Shown here piece after piece: positions 35,578 to 43,286 of a DNA stretch of 64,000 nucleotides. Below the pieces are notes generated by a model that had not been told where the DNA came from, did no database searches, and was given only the letters and a program-made list of their open reading frames with translations. The stretch is from the NCBI GenBank assembly GCA_021849805.1, contig JAJZSL010000006.1, positions 26,555 through 90,554 of the forward strand, written 5' to 3'. This DNA comes from a bacterium (GTDB lineage: Bacteria > Verrucomicrobiota > Verrucomicrobiia > Chthoniobacterales > UBA6821). Both the position numbers and the translations under genes were made by a program. Each line of letters begins with the position of its first letter. Position 1 is the first letter of the stretch.

Positions 35578-36675
35578 ATGATGAGAATCGTTTTCTTTTG
35601 CCTCTTGGTGATAAATATTTCTTCTTTCGGTCAAGAAGTATGTCGTGCTCTTCCACTGAGGAAGTCAGTCCTTTTAGCAAACTCGGAGAATAAAAATTTG
35701 AAGTCTCAACCACTTCGAGCTTCTTCGTGTCAAGCTACAGCAGACTGGATCGCTCATCAACCAGAGATGGAGGTGACTTGGCATGAATTTTTTGGACAAC
35801 GCTATAGTCCAATGAAACAATGGTCTTTCAGTGAGCTTGTTTCTCGTATTCCATCACCACTTGTTGTTCGTTATTTGTTTGGAGGGCCTGATCTCCTCAG
35901 TCTCTTAGCTTTTTTTCCTGATGCTCCAACCTACATTCTCTGTGGTATGGAGCCAATTGGTAATATGCCATCGATAGAGGAACTTTCGCTTGAAGAATTA
36001 GAGAAAGGAGCTACTCAAATTTGTCAGAGTACAAAAACTTTTTTTACTTATGGGTATTTTATTACTAAGGAAATGAAGGAAAGAATGAACCAAAAGAGGT
36101 CTTTCCAAGGAGTTCTACCGATCTTATTGACTTTCTTGGCACTGCATGGTGCTTCTATTCTCGATATTGAGCCTTTTTCTCTAGGAGGAATTCCAGCAGT
36201 AAAAATTTCTTTTCAATCCTCCTTCAAAAATATTCCTCAAGATGTTTTCTACATTCAAGCGGATCTTTCCAATGAAGGAGATCTTTCTATATTCAAGTGG
36301 CTACGTTCTTTTGGTCCAGGAGCTGCTTATTTAAAGGCAGCTTCTTATTTACTTCATGAAAATCGATTTTCTCGTGCTCGCGAATTTCTATTAACGGAAT
36401 CAACTTCTATTCTCGAAGATGATTCTGGCATTCCATTACGCTTTTTTAATCAACAGCAATGGTCTCGGTATTTCTTCGGGGATTACCAAGGCCCTATCGA
36501 GCTTTTTAAAAAATATCACCAAACTGACCTTACTTCCGTTTATACTACGTCACCACTAAGTGGCCCCATGCCTTTTGGGACAGGTTATCAGTTCAAGGAT
36601 GGAACTGATGGAGGAGCTCATCTTCTACTTTTTGTTAAAAAGGAATTTATTCCAAAAGCCACTCTCACGAAGTAG
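35578..36675 (+). CDS. Secreted protein of unknown function
   Basis: A 365-residue protein with an N-terminal signal peptide (MMRIVFFCLLVINISSFGQ, cleavage likely after about residue 19). The body has alternating hydrophobic and polar segments but no further convincing membrane helix. Notable stretches are RYLFGGPDLLSLLAFFPDAPTY and the repeated FSRAREFLL region. I recall similar uncharacterised proteins in Verrucomicrobiota but cannot verify this here, and no catalytic motif is recognised. Two adjacent ATG codons (35578, 35581) can start it; an A-rich stretch but no Shine-Dalgarno precedes them. It stands alone between a divergent micro-gene and a convergent epimerase. Confidence 0.75.
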   Translation: MMRIVFFCLLVINISSFGQEVCRALPLRKSVLLANSENKNLKSQPLRASSCQATADWIAHQPEMEVTWHEFFGQRYSPMKQWSFSELVSRIPSPLVVRYLFGGPDLLSLLAFFPDAPTYILCGMEPIGNMPSIEELSLEELEKGATQICQSTKTFFTYGYFITKEMKERMNQKRSFQGVLPILLTFLALHGASILDIEPFSLGGIPAVKISFQSSFKNIPQDVFYIQADLSNEGDLSIFKWLRSFGPGAAYLKAASYLLHENRFSRAREFLLTESTSILEDDSGIPLRFFNQQQWSRYFFGDYQGPIELFKKYHQTDLTSVYTTSPLSGPMPFGTGYQFKDGTDGGAHLLLFVKKEFIPKATLTK

Positions 36676-36783
36676 CAATTAAGAATTGGCGTGTCCCTGC
36701 CATCTGTCACTAGACCATTTTAAATAAAGTTATAACTGATGCAGTATCAGAAACGAGGAACACAGACCCGCCGAGCCTTCTCA

Positions 36784-36869
36784 TGCTCGAAGACTCGAGC
36801 ACCGAAGTGACGTCACAACACGGTGCTACAACGTTAGTAAACATGCTCTAGAGAGAGATAGAGCTCTCT
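36784..36869. other. GC-rich structured intergenic region with competing hairpins
   Basis: Between two convergent genes. TGCTCGA (36784-36790) pairs with TCGAGCA (36795-36801) around a 4-base loop. AGCACCG (36798-36804) pairs with CGGTGCT (36821-36827), enclosing the palindrome GTGACGTCAC (36807-36816). The two stems share 36798-36801, so they exclude each other. A third stem AGAGAG/CTCTCT spans 36850-36869. None has a strong U tract, so simple termination is not obvious; a small RNA or a bidirectional terminator block is possible. Confidence 0.4.
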
Positions 36870-36871
36870 TC

Positions 36872-37825
36872 TCAGTTCTCACCTGCATAGCTGCGATACC
36901 ACTCTACAAATTTTGGAATTCCTACATTAATAGAGACTTGAGGATTGTATCCTAATAGCTCTCGTGCCTTACTAATATCAGCATAAGTATGTGGCATATC
37001 TCCTGGTTGTTCTGGAAATTTTTCGATGATTGCTCGTTTCCCAAGCTCTTTTTCAAGAGCAAGGAGAAGCTCTGAAAGAGAAATTGTTTTATGTTCTCCC
37101 AAATTAAAAATATCAAACCTTTTTTTATGATACCTTAGGGCTCCTAATACTCCTTGAACAATATCCTCAATGTAAGTATAGTCACGACGTGTTGAGCCGT
37201 CTCCAAATTGTTTCAGTGGGCGCCCCTGCATAATGGCTTTCGTAAAAGCATGAATTGCTAAGTCTGGCCTCTGTCTTGGTCCGTAAACAGTAAAAAAACG
37301 TAAACAAATAATACTCATTCCATAGAGATGAGAAAAATTTCCGCAGAGCTGCTCTCCAGCAAGTTTGGTAGCTGCATAGGGACTTAAGGTTTGTAGAAGA
37401 GGCATCTCTTCGTGAAAAGGAAATTGTGTACTTGATCCATAAACAGAGGAGCTAGAAGCAAAAATCACTCGCTCACATCCCCAACGGTGAGCTGCTTCTA
37501 GAACGTGAAGTGTACCATTGACATTAGTTTCAAGATAGAGCTTCGGTTCTAGGATAGAAGGCCTAACGCCGGCACGTGCTGCCAGATGAAAAGTAACTTC
37601 TGGGCGAACACGTTTAAAAAGAGACTCTACTGCTTCTTCATGACGCAAATCAATCTCTGCAATATCAAGATGATCTTTAAGAGTAGCAAGATTTTTTTTC
37701 TTGAGAAGAGGATCATAAAAATCATTAAAGTCATCCAAAATGGTCACTTCATGTCCTCGATTTACCAATGCTTCTGCCACGTGCGACCCAATAAAGCCGG
37801 CCCCTCCAGTAACAACTATTTTCAT
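36872..37825 (-). CDS. NAD-dependent sugar-nucleotide epimerase, UDP-glucuronate 4-epimerase-like
   Basis: A 317-residue extended SDR. GGAGFIGSHVAEAL binds NAD, FASSSSVYG carries the catalytic Ser, and YAATKLAGE is the YxxxK motif. The LDDFNDFYDPLLKKKNLATL segment and RFFTVYGPRQRPDLAIH are characteristic of the UDP-glucuronate 4-epimerase branch. It would supply a nucleotide sugar such as UDP-galacturonate. It is outside the main polysaccharide island by about 2.5 kb but on the same strand. The substrate is inferred from subfamily motifs; a UDP-N-acetylglucosamine epimerase is the main alternative. Confidence 0.82.
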   Translation of the reverse strand: MKIVVTGGAGFIGSHVAEALVNRGHEVTILDDFNDFYDPLLKKKNLATLKDHLDIAEIDLRHEEAVESLFKRVRPEVTFHLAARAGVRPSILEPKLYLETNVNGTLHVLEAAHRWGCERVIFASSSSVYGSSTQFPFHEEMPLLQTLSPYAATKLAGEQLCGNFSHLYGMSIICLRFFTVYGPRQRPDLAIHAFTKAIMQGRPLKQFGDGSTRRDYTYIEDIVQGVLGALRYHKKRFDIFNLGEHKTISLSELLLALEKELGKRAIIEKFPEQPGDMPHTYADISKARELLGYNPQVSINVGIPKFVEWYRSYAGEN

Positions 37826-37952
37826 TAATTAAGACATTATCATGTTTTTCTTTATTTTTTCCACGAGTTTGTTGGGAAACTAATGATTTCTTTTCATCTC
37901 CTGTTTGAAAAATTTTCAGTCTTAAAAATAATGCTGGTAGAATAGTTTTTTC

Positions 37953-38309
37953 TTAAGTTGATGCTTCTCGTTTTACTCTTAGTGCTACATGTTTCGTATT
38001 AGGAAGAATAAATTTTTGGAGAAGAAGCTCTACCCACCGTAAGTCAAACTCTTTTAAAAGAACAAAGGAAATATCATCTGCTAATGTTTCAAGCAGTTTT
38101 CTAGGTCGCTCTTTTGCTACAGCTTTTACACAATTACTAACGGCAACGTAATCAATCGTAGAAGATAGTTCATCTTCTATTTTTTCCGGCTGGTGAGAAG
38201 AAGTGAACCACAAATCACATAGAAGAGACTGCGCATGTTCTCGCTCTTGATTAGAAACGCCAAGAAAAGTGATAAGTTCTAAAGATTTTATTTGAATGAT
38301 TCTCTCCAT
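37953..38309 (-). CDS. folB: Dihydroneopterin aldolase family protein
   Basis: Folate-pathway enzyme converting dihydroneopterin to 6-hydroxymethyl-dihydropterin and glycolaldehyde. The 118-residue size is typical of FolB. Seen are IQIKSLELITFLGVSNQERE, matching the conserved start with the catalytic Glu, the TIDYVAVSNCVKAV segment with the pterin-site Tyr, and the RKLLETLADDI helix. The tail ALRVKREA corresponds to the usual VxKPxA end without the Lys-Pro, so activity is likely but not certain. It starts 2 bases after the dciA stop. Confidence 0.82.
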   Translation of the reverse strand: MERIIQIKSLELITFLGVSNQEREHAQSLLCDLWFTSSHQPEKIEDELSSTIDYVAVSNCVKAVAKERPRKLLETLADDISFVLLKEFDLRWVELLLQKFILPNTKHVALRVKREAST

Positions 38310-38311
38310 AT

Positions 38312-38731
38312 TTAAAAAACTAATTTTAGATCACGAATGACTCTTGCCCCAAAACGATCTTGAAATTTCTTGATAATGGTTGATTTCCAAACACGATCTA
38401 ATTCATACCGAATCGTTGGTTGAATCACTCGAACATAAATACTACCGTGAGTTAGTTGAAGAGGTTCTGAATGAGCTGCTAAAAATGGCCCAACAATTTC
38501 ACTCCAAACTTTCATGACTTCTTCTTCTTGAAGGCGTTTCTTCAATCCTAATTGTTGAAGAACATTCTGAAGAATTTCTGAAACTGGCGAAGTTTGATCT
38601 AATTCTCTATTAGTCGACAAACCTCTCCATTCTTCTAGAACACGTTTTCTTAAATATTGAGCATGTTTTCGTGAAGACATGATTTTTAAGAGAACCTTTT
38701 TAAATTTTTGAGCGTATCTCTCTAGCAACAA
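38312..38731 (-). CDS. dciA: DciA-like (DUF721) replicative helicase loader
   Basis: A 139-residue protein with an N-terminal basic region and a C-terminal DUF721/DciA domain: MKVWSEIVGPFLAAHSEPLQ, then GSIYVRVIQPTIRYELDR and a final FGARVIRDLKL, the usual W..iVG......t.p..l..g.L.V.v....w..eL pattern. DciA is the helicase operator in bacteria lacking DnaC/DnaI and brings DnaB to the origin. Its presence close to mnmG and the putative origin-like gap is suggestive. A start at M18 (38680) would also preserve the domain. Confidence 0.78.
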   Translation of the reverse strand: MLLERYAQKFKKVLLKIMSSRKHAQYLRKRVLEEWRGLSTNRELDQTSPVSEILQNVLQQLGLKKRLQEEEVMKVWSEIVGPFLAAHSEPLQLTHGSIYVRVIQPTIRYELDRVWKSTIIKKFQDRFGARVIRDLKLVF

Positions 38732-38754
38732 TCTTAGATCACGATATGATCAAG

Positions 38755-40140
38755 CTAACAATGAATAGCCTGACCATGGCTTGCTTCTGTAGCTTCCATT
38801 ACTGCTTCGCTCAATGTAGGATGAGCATGAATGGTACTAGCTATCTCTTCGTAAGTTGCTTCCAAGGTGATAGCTAATCCCAACTCAGCAATCATTTCTG
38901 TTGCTTCGGCTCCAATGATATGAGCTCCTACAATTTCACCATGAGGCTCATTGAAGAGAAGTTTCACAAATCCTTCTGTTTCTCCCATTGCCTGAGCTTT
39001 TCCACTTGCTTGAAAGGGAAATTTCCCAATTTTCACTTTTAATCCTTTTTCTTCTGCTGCTCGCTCTGTGAGTCCAACGCTTGCCACCTGAGGCTGACAA
39101 TAAGTACATCCTGGGAAAACACGACTCCTCTGAGGTTTCCGTTTTCCAAACATTCCTTCAATAGCTTGAATAGCTTCCCAACTAGCAACATGAGCTAACC
39201 ATGGTGGTCCTATAAGATCACCTGCTCCATAAATACCTGGGATATTTGTTTCATAATTACTGTTGACACAAAGGTATCCTTTTTCATCAAGGTTCAAATC
39301 TACTCCTCTTCTTTTTGGAAGAAGTGCTTTTACTCCGATAGCTACAAGTGCTAGAGGAGCTAGGAGTGTTTCCTCTTTTTTTCCTGAGACAGTCACAGAA
39401 ACTTGGTTTTCTTCTGCCTCTGCTTTCACAACTTTCGTCGAGGTTAAAAAACGGATGCCTTTTCTTGAAAGTGCTTTTTCTAAAGCCATACTCACTTCTG
39501 TATCTTCATGAGGAAGAATATGAGGCATCATTTCCAAAACCGTTACTTTTGTACCAAAAGAGTTAAAAAAATACGCAAACTCGATTCCAATAGCTCCAGC
39601 TCCAATGATAATGATTTCTTTTGGCTGAGTAGTTAGTGCCATCGCTTGACGGCTTCCTATAACAGAAGTTCCATTCATTGGAAAATCTGGCATTTCTCGT
39701 GGAGTGACTCCGGTTGCAAGTAAAATTTTTGGTGCTGCTAGTAACTCCTCTGTAGAATCTTTTTTTAATACAGTAACCTGACCTGGTTTTAAAATAGTTG
39801 CTTCACCAAGATAATAATCAACTTTATTTTTTTTAAGGAGAAATTCAATTCCTCCTGCTAGTCTATCAGCAACTTTTCGAGAACGTCCAATAATTTTAGT
39901 CCAATCATATTGAAGTTCAGTAACATGAAGACCAAAATCATCGGCATGGTCTTTCATGAGAGAATAAATCTCTGCATTGCGAAGGAGTGATTTGGTAGGA
40001 ATACACCCCCAATTAAGACACGTACCACCGGCTCTCTCTTTTTCTACAAGAGCGACACGTTTTCCAAGTTGTGCTGCACGTATAGCCCCTACATAACCAG
40101 CAGGACCACCACCAATGACTATCAAATCGTAAGGAATCAT
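38755..40140 (-). CDS. lpdA: Dihydrolipoyl dehydrogenase
   Basis: E3 flavoprotein of 2-oxoacid dehydrogenase complexes and glycine cleavage, reoxidising dihydrolipoamide with NAD+. The 461 residues include FAD site IGGGPAGYVGAIRAAQLG, the redox disulfide GGTCLNWGCIP (Cys41, Cys46), the NAD site IGAGAIGIEFAYFF, the second FAD motif IYGAGDLIG, and the C-terminal HAHPTLSE with the catalytic His/Glu pair. No E1 or E2 genes accompany it, so it may serve several complexes. Full length, no anomalies. Confidence 0.95.
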   Translation of the reverse strand: MIPYDLIVIGGGPAGYVGAIRAAQLGKRVALVEKERAGGTCLNWGCIPTKSLLRNAEIYSLMKDHADDFGLHVTELQYDWTKIIGRSRKVADRLAGGIEFLLKKNKVDYYLGEATILKPGQVTVLKKDSTEELLAAPKILLATGVTPREMPDFPMNGTSVIGSRQAMALTTQPKEIIIIGAGAIGIEFAYFFNSFGTKVTVLEMMPHILPHEDTEVSMALEKALSRKGIRFLTSTKVVKAEAEENQVSVTVSGKKEETLLAPLALVAIGVKALLPKRRGVDLNLDEKGYLCVNSNYETNIPGIYGAGDLIGPPWLAHVASWEAIQAIEGMFGKRKPQRSRVFPGCTYCQPQVASVGLTERAAEEKGLKVKIGKFPFQASGKAQAMGETEGFVKLLFNEPHGEIVGAHIIGAEATEMIAELGLAITLEATYEEIASTIHAHPTLSEAVMEATEASHGQAIHC

Positions 40141-40216
40141 TACCTGTTATTGTTAAAATATTGTTGAGTCCATTGAGTATCACTTGATTTCTCTCTTTTC
40201 GTCAAAAAAAATCGCT

Positions 40217-42103
40217 CTAAATACTTTTAAAAATATTCTCTTTTTTTATTTTCTCCAACCAGAGAGTTAAAACATCAACGTCAGCCGGTGTGATTCCACT
40301 GATTTTAGAAGCTTGACGAAGTGATGTAGGAGTGAATTGAGCAAGTTTTTGTCTTGCTTCTAAGCTTAAACTAGAAATTTGCTCATAATCGATATCATGA
40401 GGAATTTTTTTCTCTTCTTGGTTTTTAGCACGCTGAATTTGAATTTCTTCACGCTTCAAATAACCTTCAAATTTTAAATCTGTTTCTACAAGTGTCCAAA
40501 CTTCTTGATCATACTCTTTTTTTAGAGAATTTGGTAATTGATGAAAGCTATTCTCTGAACGCTTCAACCAGTGCTGAAGAGAAATACCTTCGTAAGAAAT
40601 TTTTGGTAATGCTTCTAACAAATCTTTTACTTTTTTTGTTTTTTTATAATAAAATTGTTTGCGAGTATCACAAGCAAGTCCACATTCAATCGCTTTTCCT
40701 GTCAGTCGAAGATCAGCATTATCTTGTCTTAGTCGTAGACGATATTCAGCTCTACTTGTAAAAATACGATAAGGTTCTAGTGTTCCGCGTGTTATAAGAT
40801 CATCAATCATAACACCAAGGTATCCTTCTTCTCTACTTAGAAGAAGTGGTGGTTTTTTAAAAACTTTCAAAGCTGCATTGGCACCTGCAATCAGTCCTTG
40901 TCCTGCTGCCTCTTCGTAACCAGAAGTTCCATTAATTTGACCGGCAAAATAGAGCCCACTTATTTTTTTTGTTTCTAATGTAGAATAAAGTTGATTTGGA
41001 AAACAATAATCATATTCAACAGCATATCCAGGCCGTAAAATCTCAGCTTTTTCTAACCCATTAATGGATCTTACGAAATGATATTGAACATCGAATGGCA
41101 AACTTGTAGAAATGCCATTGACATAAATTTCTCCAGAATGTTTCCCTTCTGGCTCTAAAAAAATCTGATGCCTCTTTTTTTCTGAAAATTTTGTGATCTT
41201 GTCTTCAATAGAAGGACAATAACGAGGTCCTACTCCATTTATTAATCCCGAATAAAGAGGTGACCGTTGAAGATTCTCACGAATAATATCATGTGTTTTT
41301 TCGTTGGTGTAGGTGATCCAGCATGGAATTTGTTCCACGTGGAATAATCCATTTTGGACATAGTTCAATGTGTGAATGTCATTGCTCGTTTTGGTAATCG
41401 TTTCACGAATGTAAGAAAATGGAGGTAATTCTTTATCACCCTCTTGTTTTTCACATTTTGTAAAATCAATTGATTTTTCTAAAAGACGACATGGTGTTCC
41501 TGTTTTGAAACGTCCAAGTTTAAATCCCAACTTTTCTAACTCATGGCTGAGGCCAGAAACTTGATCCCCTATCCTTCCTCCAGTAGTTGTTTTTTCTCCA
41601 ACATGAATGAGTCCTCTCATGAATGTTCCAGTTGTCACGACAACAGCCATAGCATAATATACCACTCCCAAATTAGTTTCTACACCTATGATTCGATCAT
41701 TGTTGATTAATAATTTTTCAACATTTGCCTGGGTAATTGTTAAAAAAGGTGTTTGTTCCAATATTGCTTTTATTCTAAACTGATAAGACTTTTTATCACA
41801 TTGAGCACGAGGGGCTCTTACACTAGGACCTTTACTAGTGTTAAGCATGCGAAATTGAATCCCTGTAGCATCTGTGTTCAAAGCCATGATTCCTCCCAAA
41901 GCGTCAATTTCACGTACAAGATGTCCTTTTGCTGATCCCCCAATAGCTGGATTGCACGACATCTGGGCTATTGTATCAACATTTTGAGTTATGAGTAATG
42001 TTTGACAACCTAAACGAGTTGCAGCAAGGGCAGCTTCTACACCAGCATGTCCAGATCCAATGACAATCATCTGATAATGAATTGGATAATCAAATTTACT
42101 CAT
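40217..42103 (-). CDS. mnmG: tRNA uridine-5-carboxymethylaminomethyl modification enzyme MnmG (GidA)
   Basis: FAD-dependent enzyme that, with MnmE, installs the cmnm5 group at U34 of several tRNAs. The 628-residue protein has the N-terminal [17 protein letters not shown], the family signatures [23 protein letters not shown] and [17 protein letters not shown] [14 protein letters not shown], the second signature [19 protein letters not shown], and the C-terminal helical domain that binds MnmE and tRNA. It begins with ATG 42103. mnmG is a classical neighbour of replication origins. A parS-like palindrome is embedded in the coding sequence at 41331-41346, encoding FHVE. Confidence 0.97.
   Translation of the reverse strand: MSKFDYPIHYQMIVIGSGHAGVEAALAATRLGCQTLLITQNVDTIAQMSCNPAIGGSAKGHLVREIDALGGIMALNTDATGIQFRMLNTSKGPSVRAPRAQCDKKSYQFRIKAILEQTPFLTITQANVEKLLINNDRIIGVETNLGVVYYAMAVVVTTGTFMRGLIHVGEKTTTGGRIGDQVSGLSHELEKLGFKLGRFKTGTPCRLLEKSIDFTKCEKQEGDKELPPFSYIRETITKTSNDIHTLNYVQNGLFHVEQIPCWITYTNEKTHDIIRENLQRSPLYSGLINGVGPRYCPSIEDKITKFSEKKRHQIFLEPEGKHSGEIYVNGISTSLPFDVQYHFVRSINGLEKAEILRPGYAVEYDYCFPNQLYSTLETKKISGLYFAGQINGTSGYEEAAGQGLIAGANAALKVFKKPPLLLSREEGYLGVMIDDLITRGTLEPYRIFTSRAEYRLRLRQDNADLRLTGKAIECGLACDTRKQFYYKKTKKVKDLLEALPKISYEGISLQHWLKRSENSFHQLPNSLKKEYDQEVWTLVETDLKFEGYLKREEIQIQRAKNQEEKKIPHDIDYEQISSLSLEARQKLAQFTPTSLRQASKISGITPADVDVLTLWLEKIKKENIFKSI
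41331..41346. promoter_or_regulatory. parS-like ParB-binding site inside mnmG
   Basis: TGTTCCACGTGGAATA matches the chromosomal parS form TGTTCCACGTGGAACA at 15 of 16 positions, with the central CCACGTGG intact. parS sites within coding frames near origins are well known. No parA or parB gene is in the window, so the assignment rests on the match and on the mnmG context. Confidence 0.55.
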
Positions 42104-42385
42104 ATTTTTAATGAAATTTCATTCTAGATAGTAACAGTATGTGAATCAATTTAGTATATGTTGGATAACTTGTTCCATGGAACGAAATTTCATTGGAAAT
42201 ACAAAGAGAAAAAGAGTTTCTCACTATTCAATTCACATAGAGCATATGTAAAAATACTTTCATTAAAAGAAGTTAGTCCTTTTTAAAAGAGTTATACACA
42301 CCTATATTACTGATAAAATAGAGGGATATAAAATTTTTAAAATAAATATTGGGAATAATCTCCTAATGAACGATCTTTATATTCA
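42104..42385. other. AT-rich gap upstream of mnmG, possible origin region or divergent promoters
   Basis: This 282-base divergent gap contains TTATACACA (42292-42300), a perfect match to the relaxed DnaA-box consensus, a 7/9 match on the other strand (42161-42169), an 11-base direct repeat GAAATTTCATT (42113-42123 and 42184-42194), the palindrome GTTCCATGGAAC (42172-42183) and a very A+T-rich stretch at 42311-42352. It must hold promoters for mnmG and the OmpA-like gene. Only one good DnaA box makes the origin reading tentative. Confidence 0.35.
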
Positions 42386-43270
42386 ATGAATCATAGAAAG
42401 TATCGGCTGTTTTTTTATTTTAGTATAGGATGTATTTTTTCTTTTTATATTCACTATTTCCTTTTTAAAAAAATAAGGACAGTAGAGATAAAAACATTTG
42501 ATTCAGTTTCTTCTGATATTAGTGTACCTAGAAAATTTCACTTAGAAAGAGTAGATATCGATCCTAATATGCAGGAAGAATCCAGTTCTGTTCAAAAAAA
42601 TGTTGATCAACAGAAGATAGATATCAATTCCTTAGAGAAACATGATAGCAACAATTCGAGAAATACTGTTCCCTCTCAAAATCTCTCATCACTCACTGAT
42701 TTTCAAACAAAAGATTTATCCAAAGATCTTTTTCCAAAAAAGGAGATCCTTGAAAAAACTTCATCACCAAGAGAATTATTAGTTCCTATTGGCTCCGATG
42801 AGCAAAAAAACGTTTTGAATAATTCTTTTAATGTTGAGATAGAAAACTTAGCGACTTATAGCAAGATTGATGATCTTCTTGAAGATCAGAAAACTCTTTC
42901 CTCGCAAACAGCTCCTATTCTATTACCAACTGATTTACTTTTTGAATATGATGATGATCAACTAAGAGAAGATGCTGATGAGAGTCTTCAAAAGTTAGCT
43001 CTTCTCATAGAGCGTAATCCCAAATCACAATTCATCGTAGAAGGATTTACTGATAGCTTTGGTACGGATGAATATAATATCGATTTGAGTACAAGGCGCG
43101 CCAATAGAATCAAACAGTGGCTCATTGAGCATGAACATATTAATCCTCATCAAATAATATCCTATGGACTTGGAAAGAAAAAATTTCTTGTTTCAGCTCA
43201 AGGTACTATTAAAGAGCAACGGCTTAATCGACGAGTAGAAATAGTGATTCATCAAGACAACAATCTCTAA
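42386..43270 (+). CDS. OmpA-domain protein with N-terminal membrane anchor
   Basis: A 294-residue protein: short basic N terminus, a membrane helix at about 8-27 (FFYFSIGCIFSFYIHYFLF), a hydrophilic Ser/Asp/Lys-rich linker of about 150 residues, and a C-terminal OmpA/MotB-type peptidoglycan-binding domain (about 185-292). The domain shows LLFEYDDDQLREDADESL, FIVEGFTDSFGTDEYN and LSTRRANRIKQWLIE, the last two being the classical OmpA signature. There is no lipobox, so it is inner-membrane-anchored rather than Pal-like. It starts 282 bases from the divergent mnmG and precedes glnD by 16 bases. Likely role is cell-wall tethering. Confidence 0.82.
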   Translation: MNHRKYRLFFYFSIGCIFSFYIHYFLFKKIRTVEIKTFDSVSSDISVPRKFHLERVDIDPNMQEESSSVQKNVDQQKIDINSLEKHDSNNSRNTVPSQNLSSLTDFQTKDLSKDLFPKKEILEKTSSPRELLVPIGSDEQKNVLNNSFNVEIENLATYSKIDDLLEDQKTLSSQTAPILLPTDLLFEYDDDQLREDADESLQKLALLIERNPKSQFIVEGFTDSFGTDEYNIDLSTRRANRIKQWLIEHEHINPHQIISYGLGKKKFLVSAQGTIKEQRLNRRVEIVIHQDNNL

Positions 43271-43286
43271 CAATGATGAAGAAGGT

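Noticed and set aside
42172..42183. Palindrome GTTCCATGGAAC as a second parS site
   Set aside because: It lacks the central CACGTG and is two bases shorter than parS, so it is listed only as part of the gap description.
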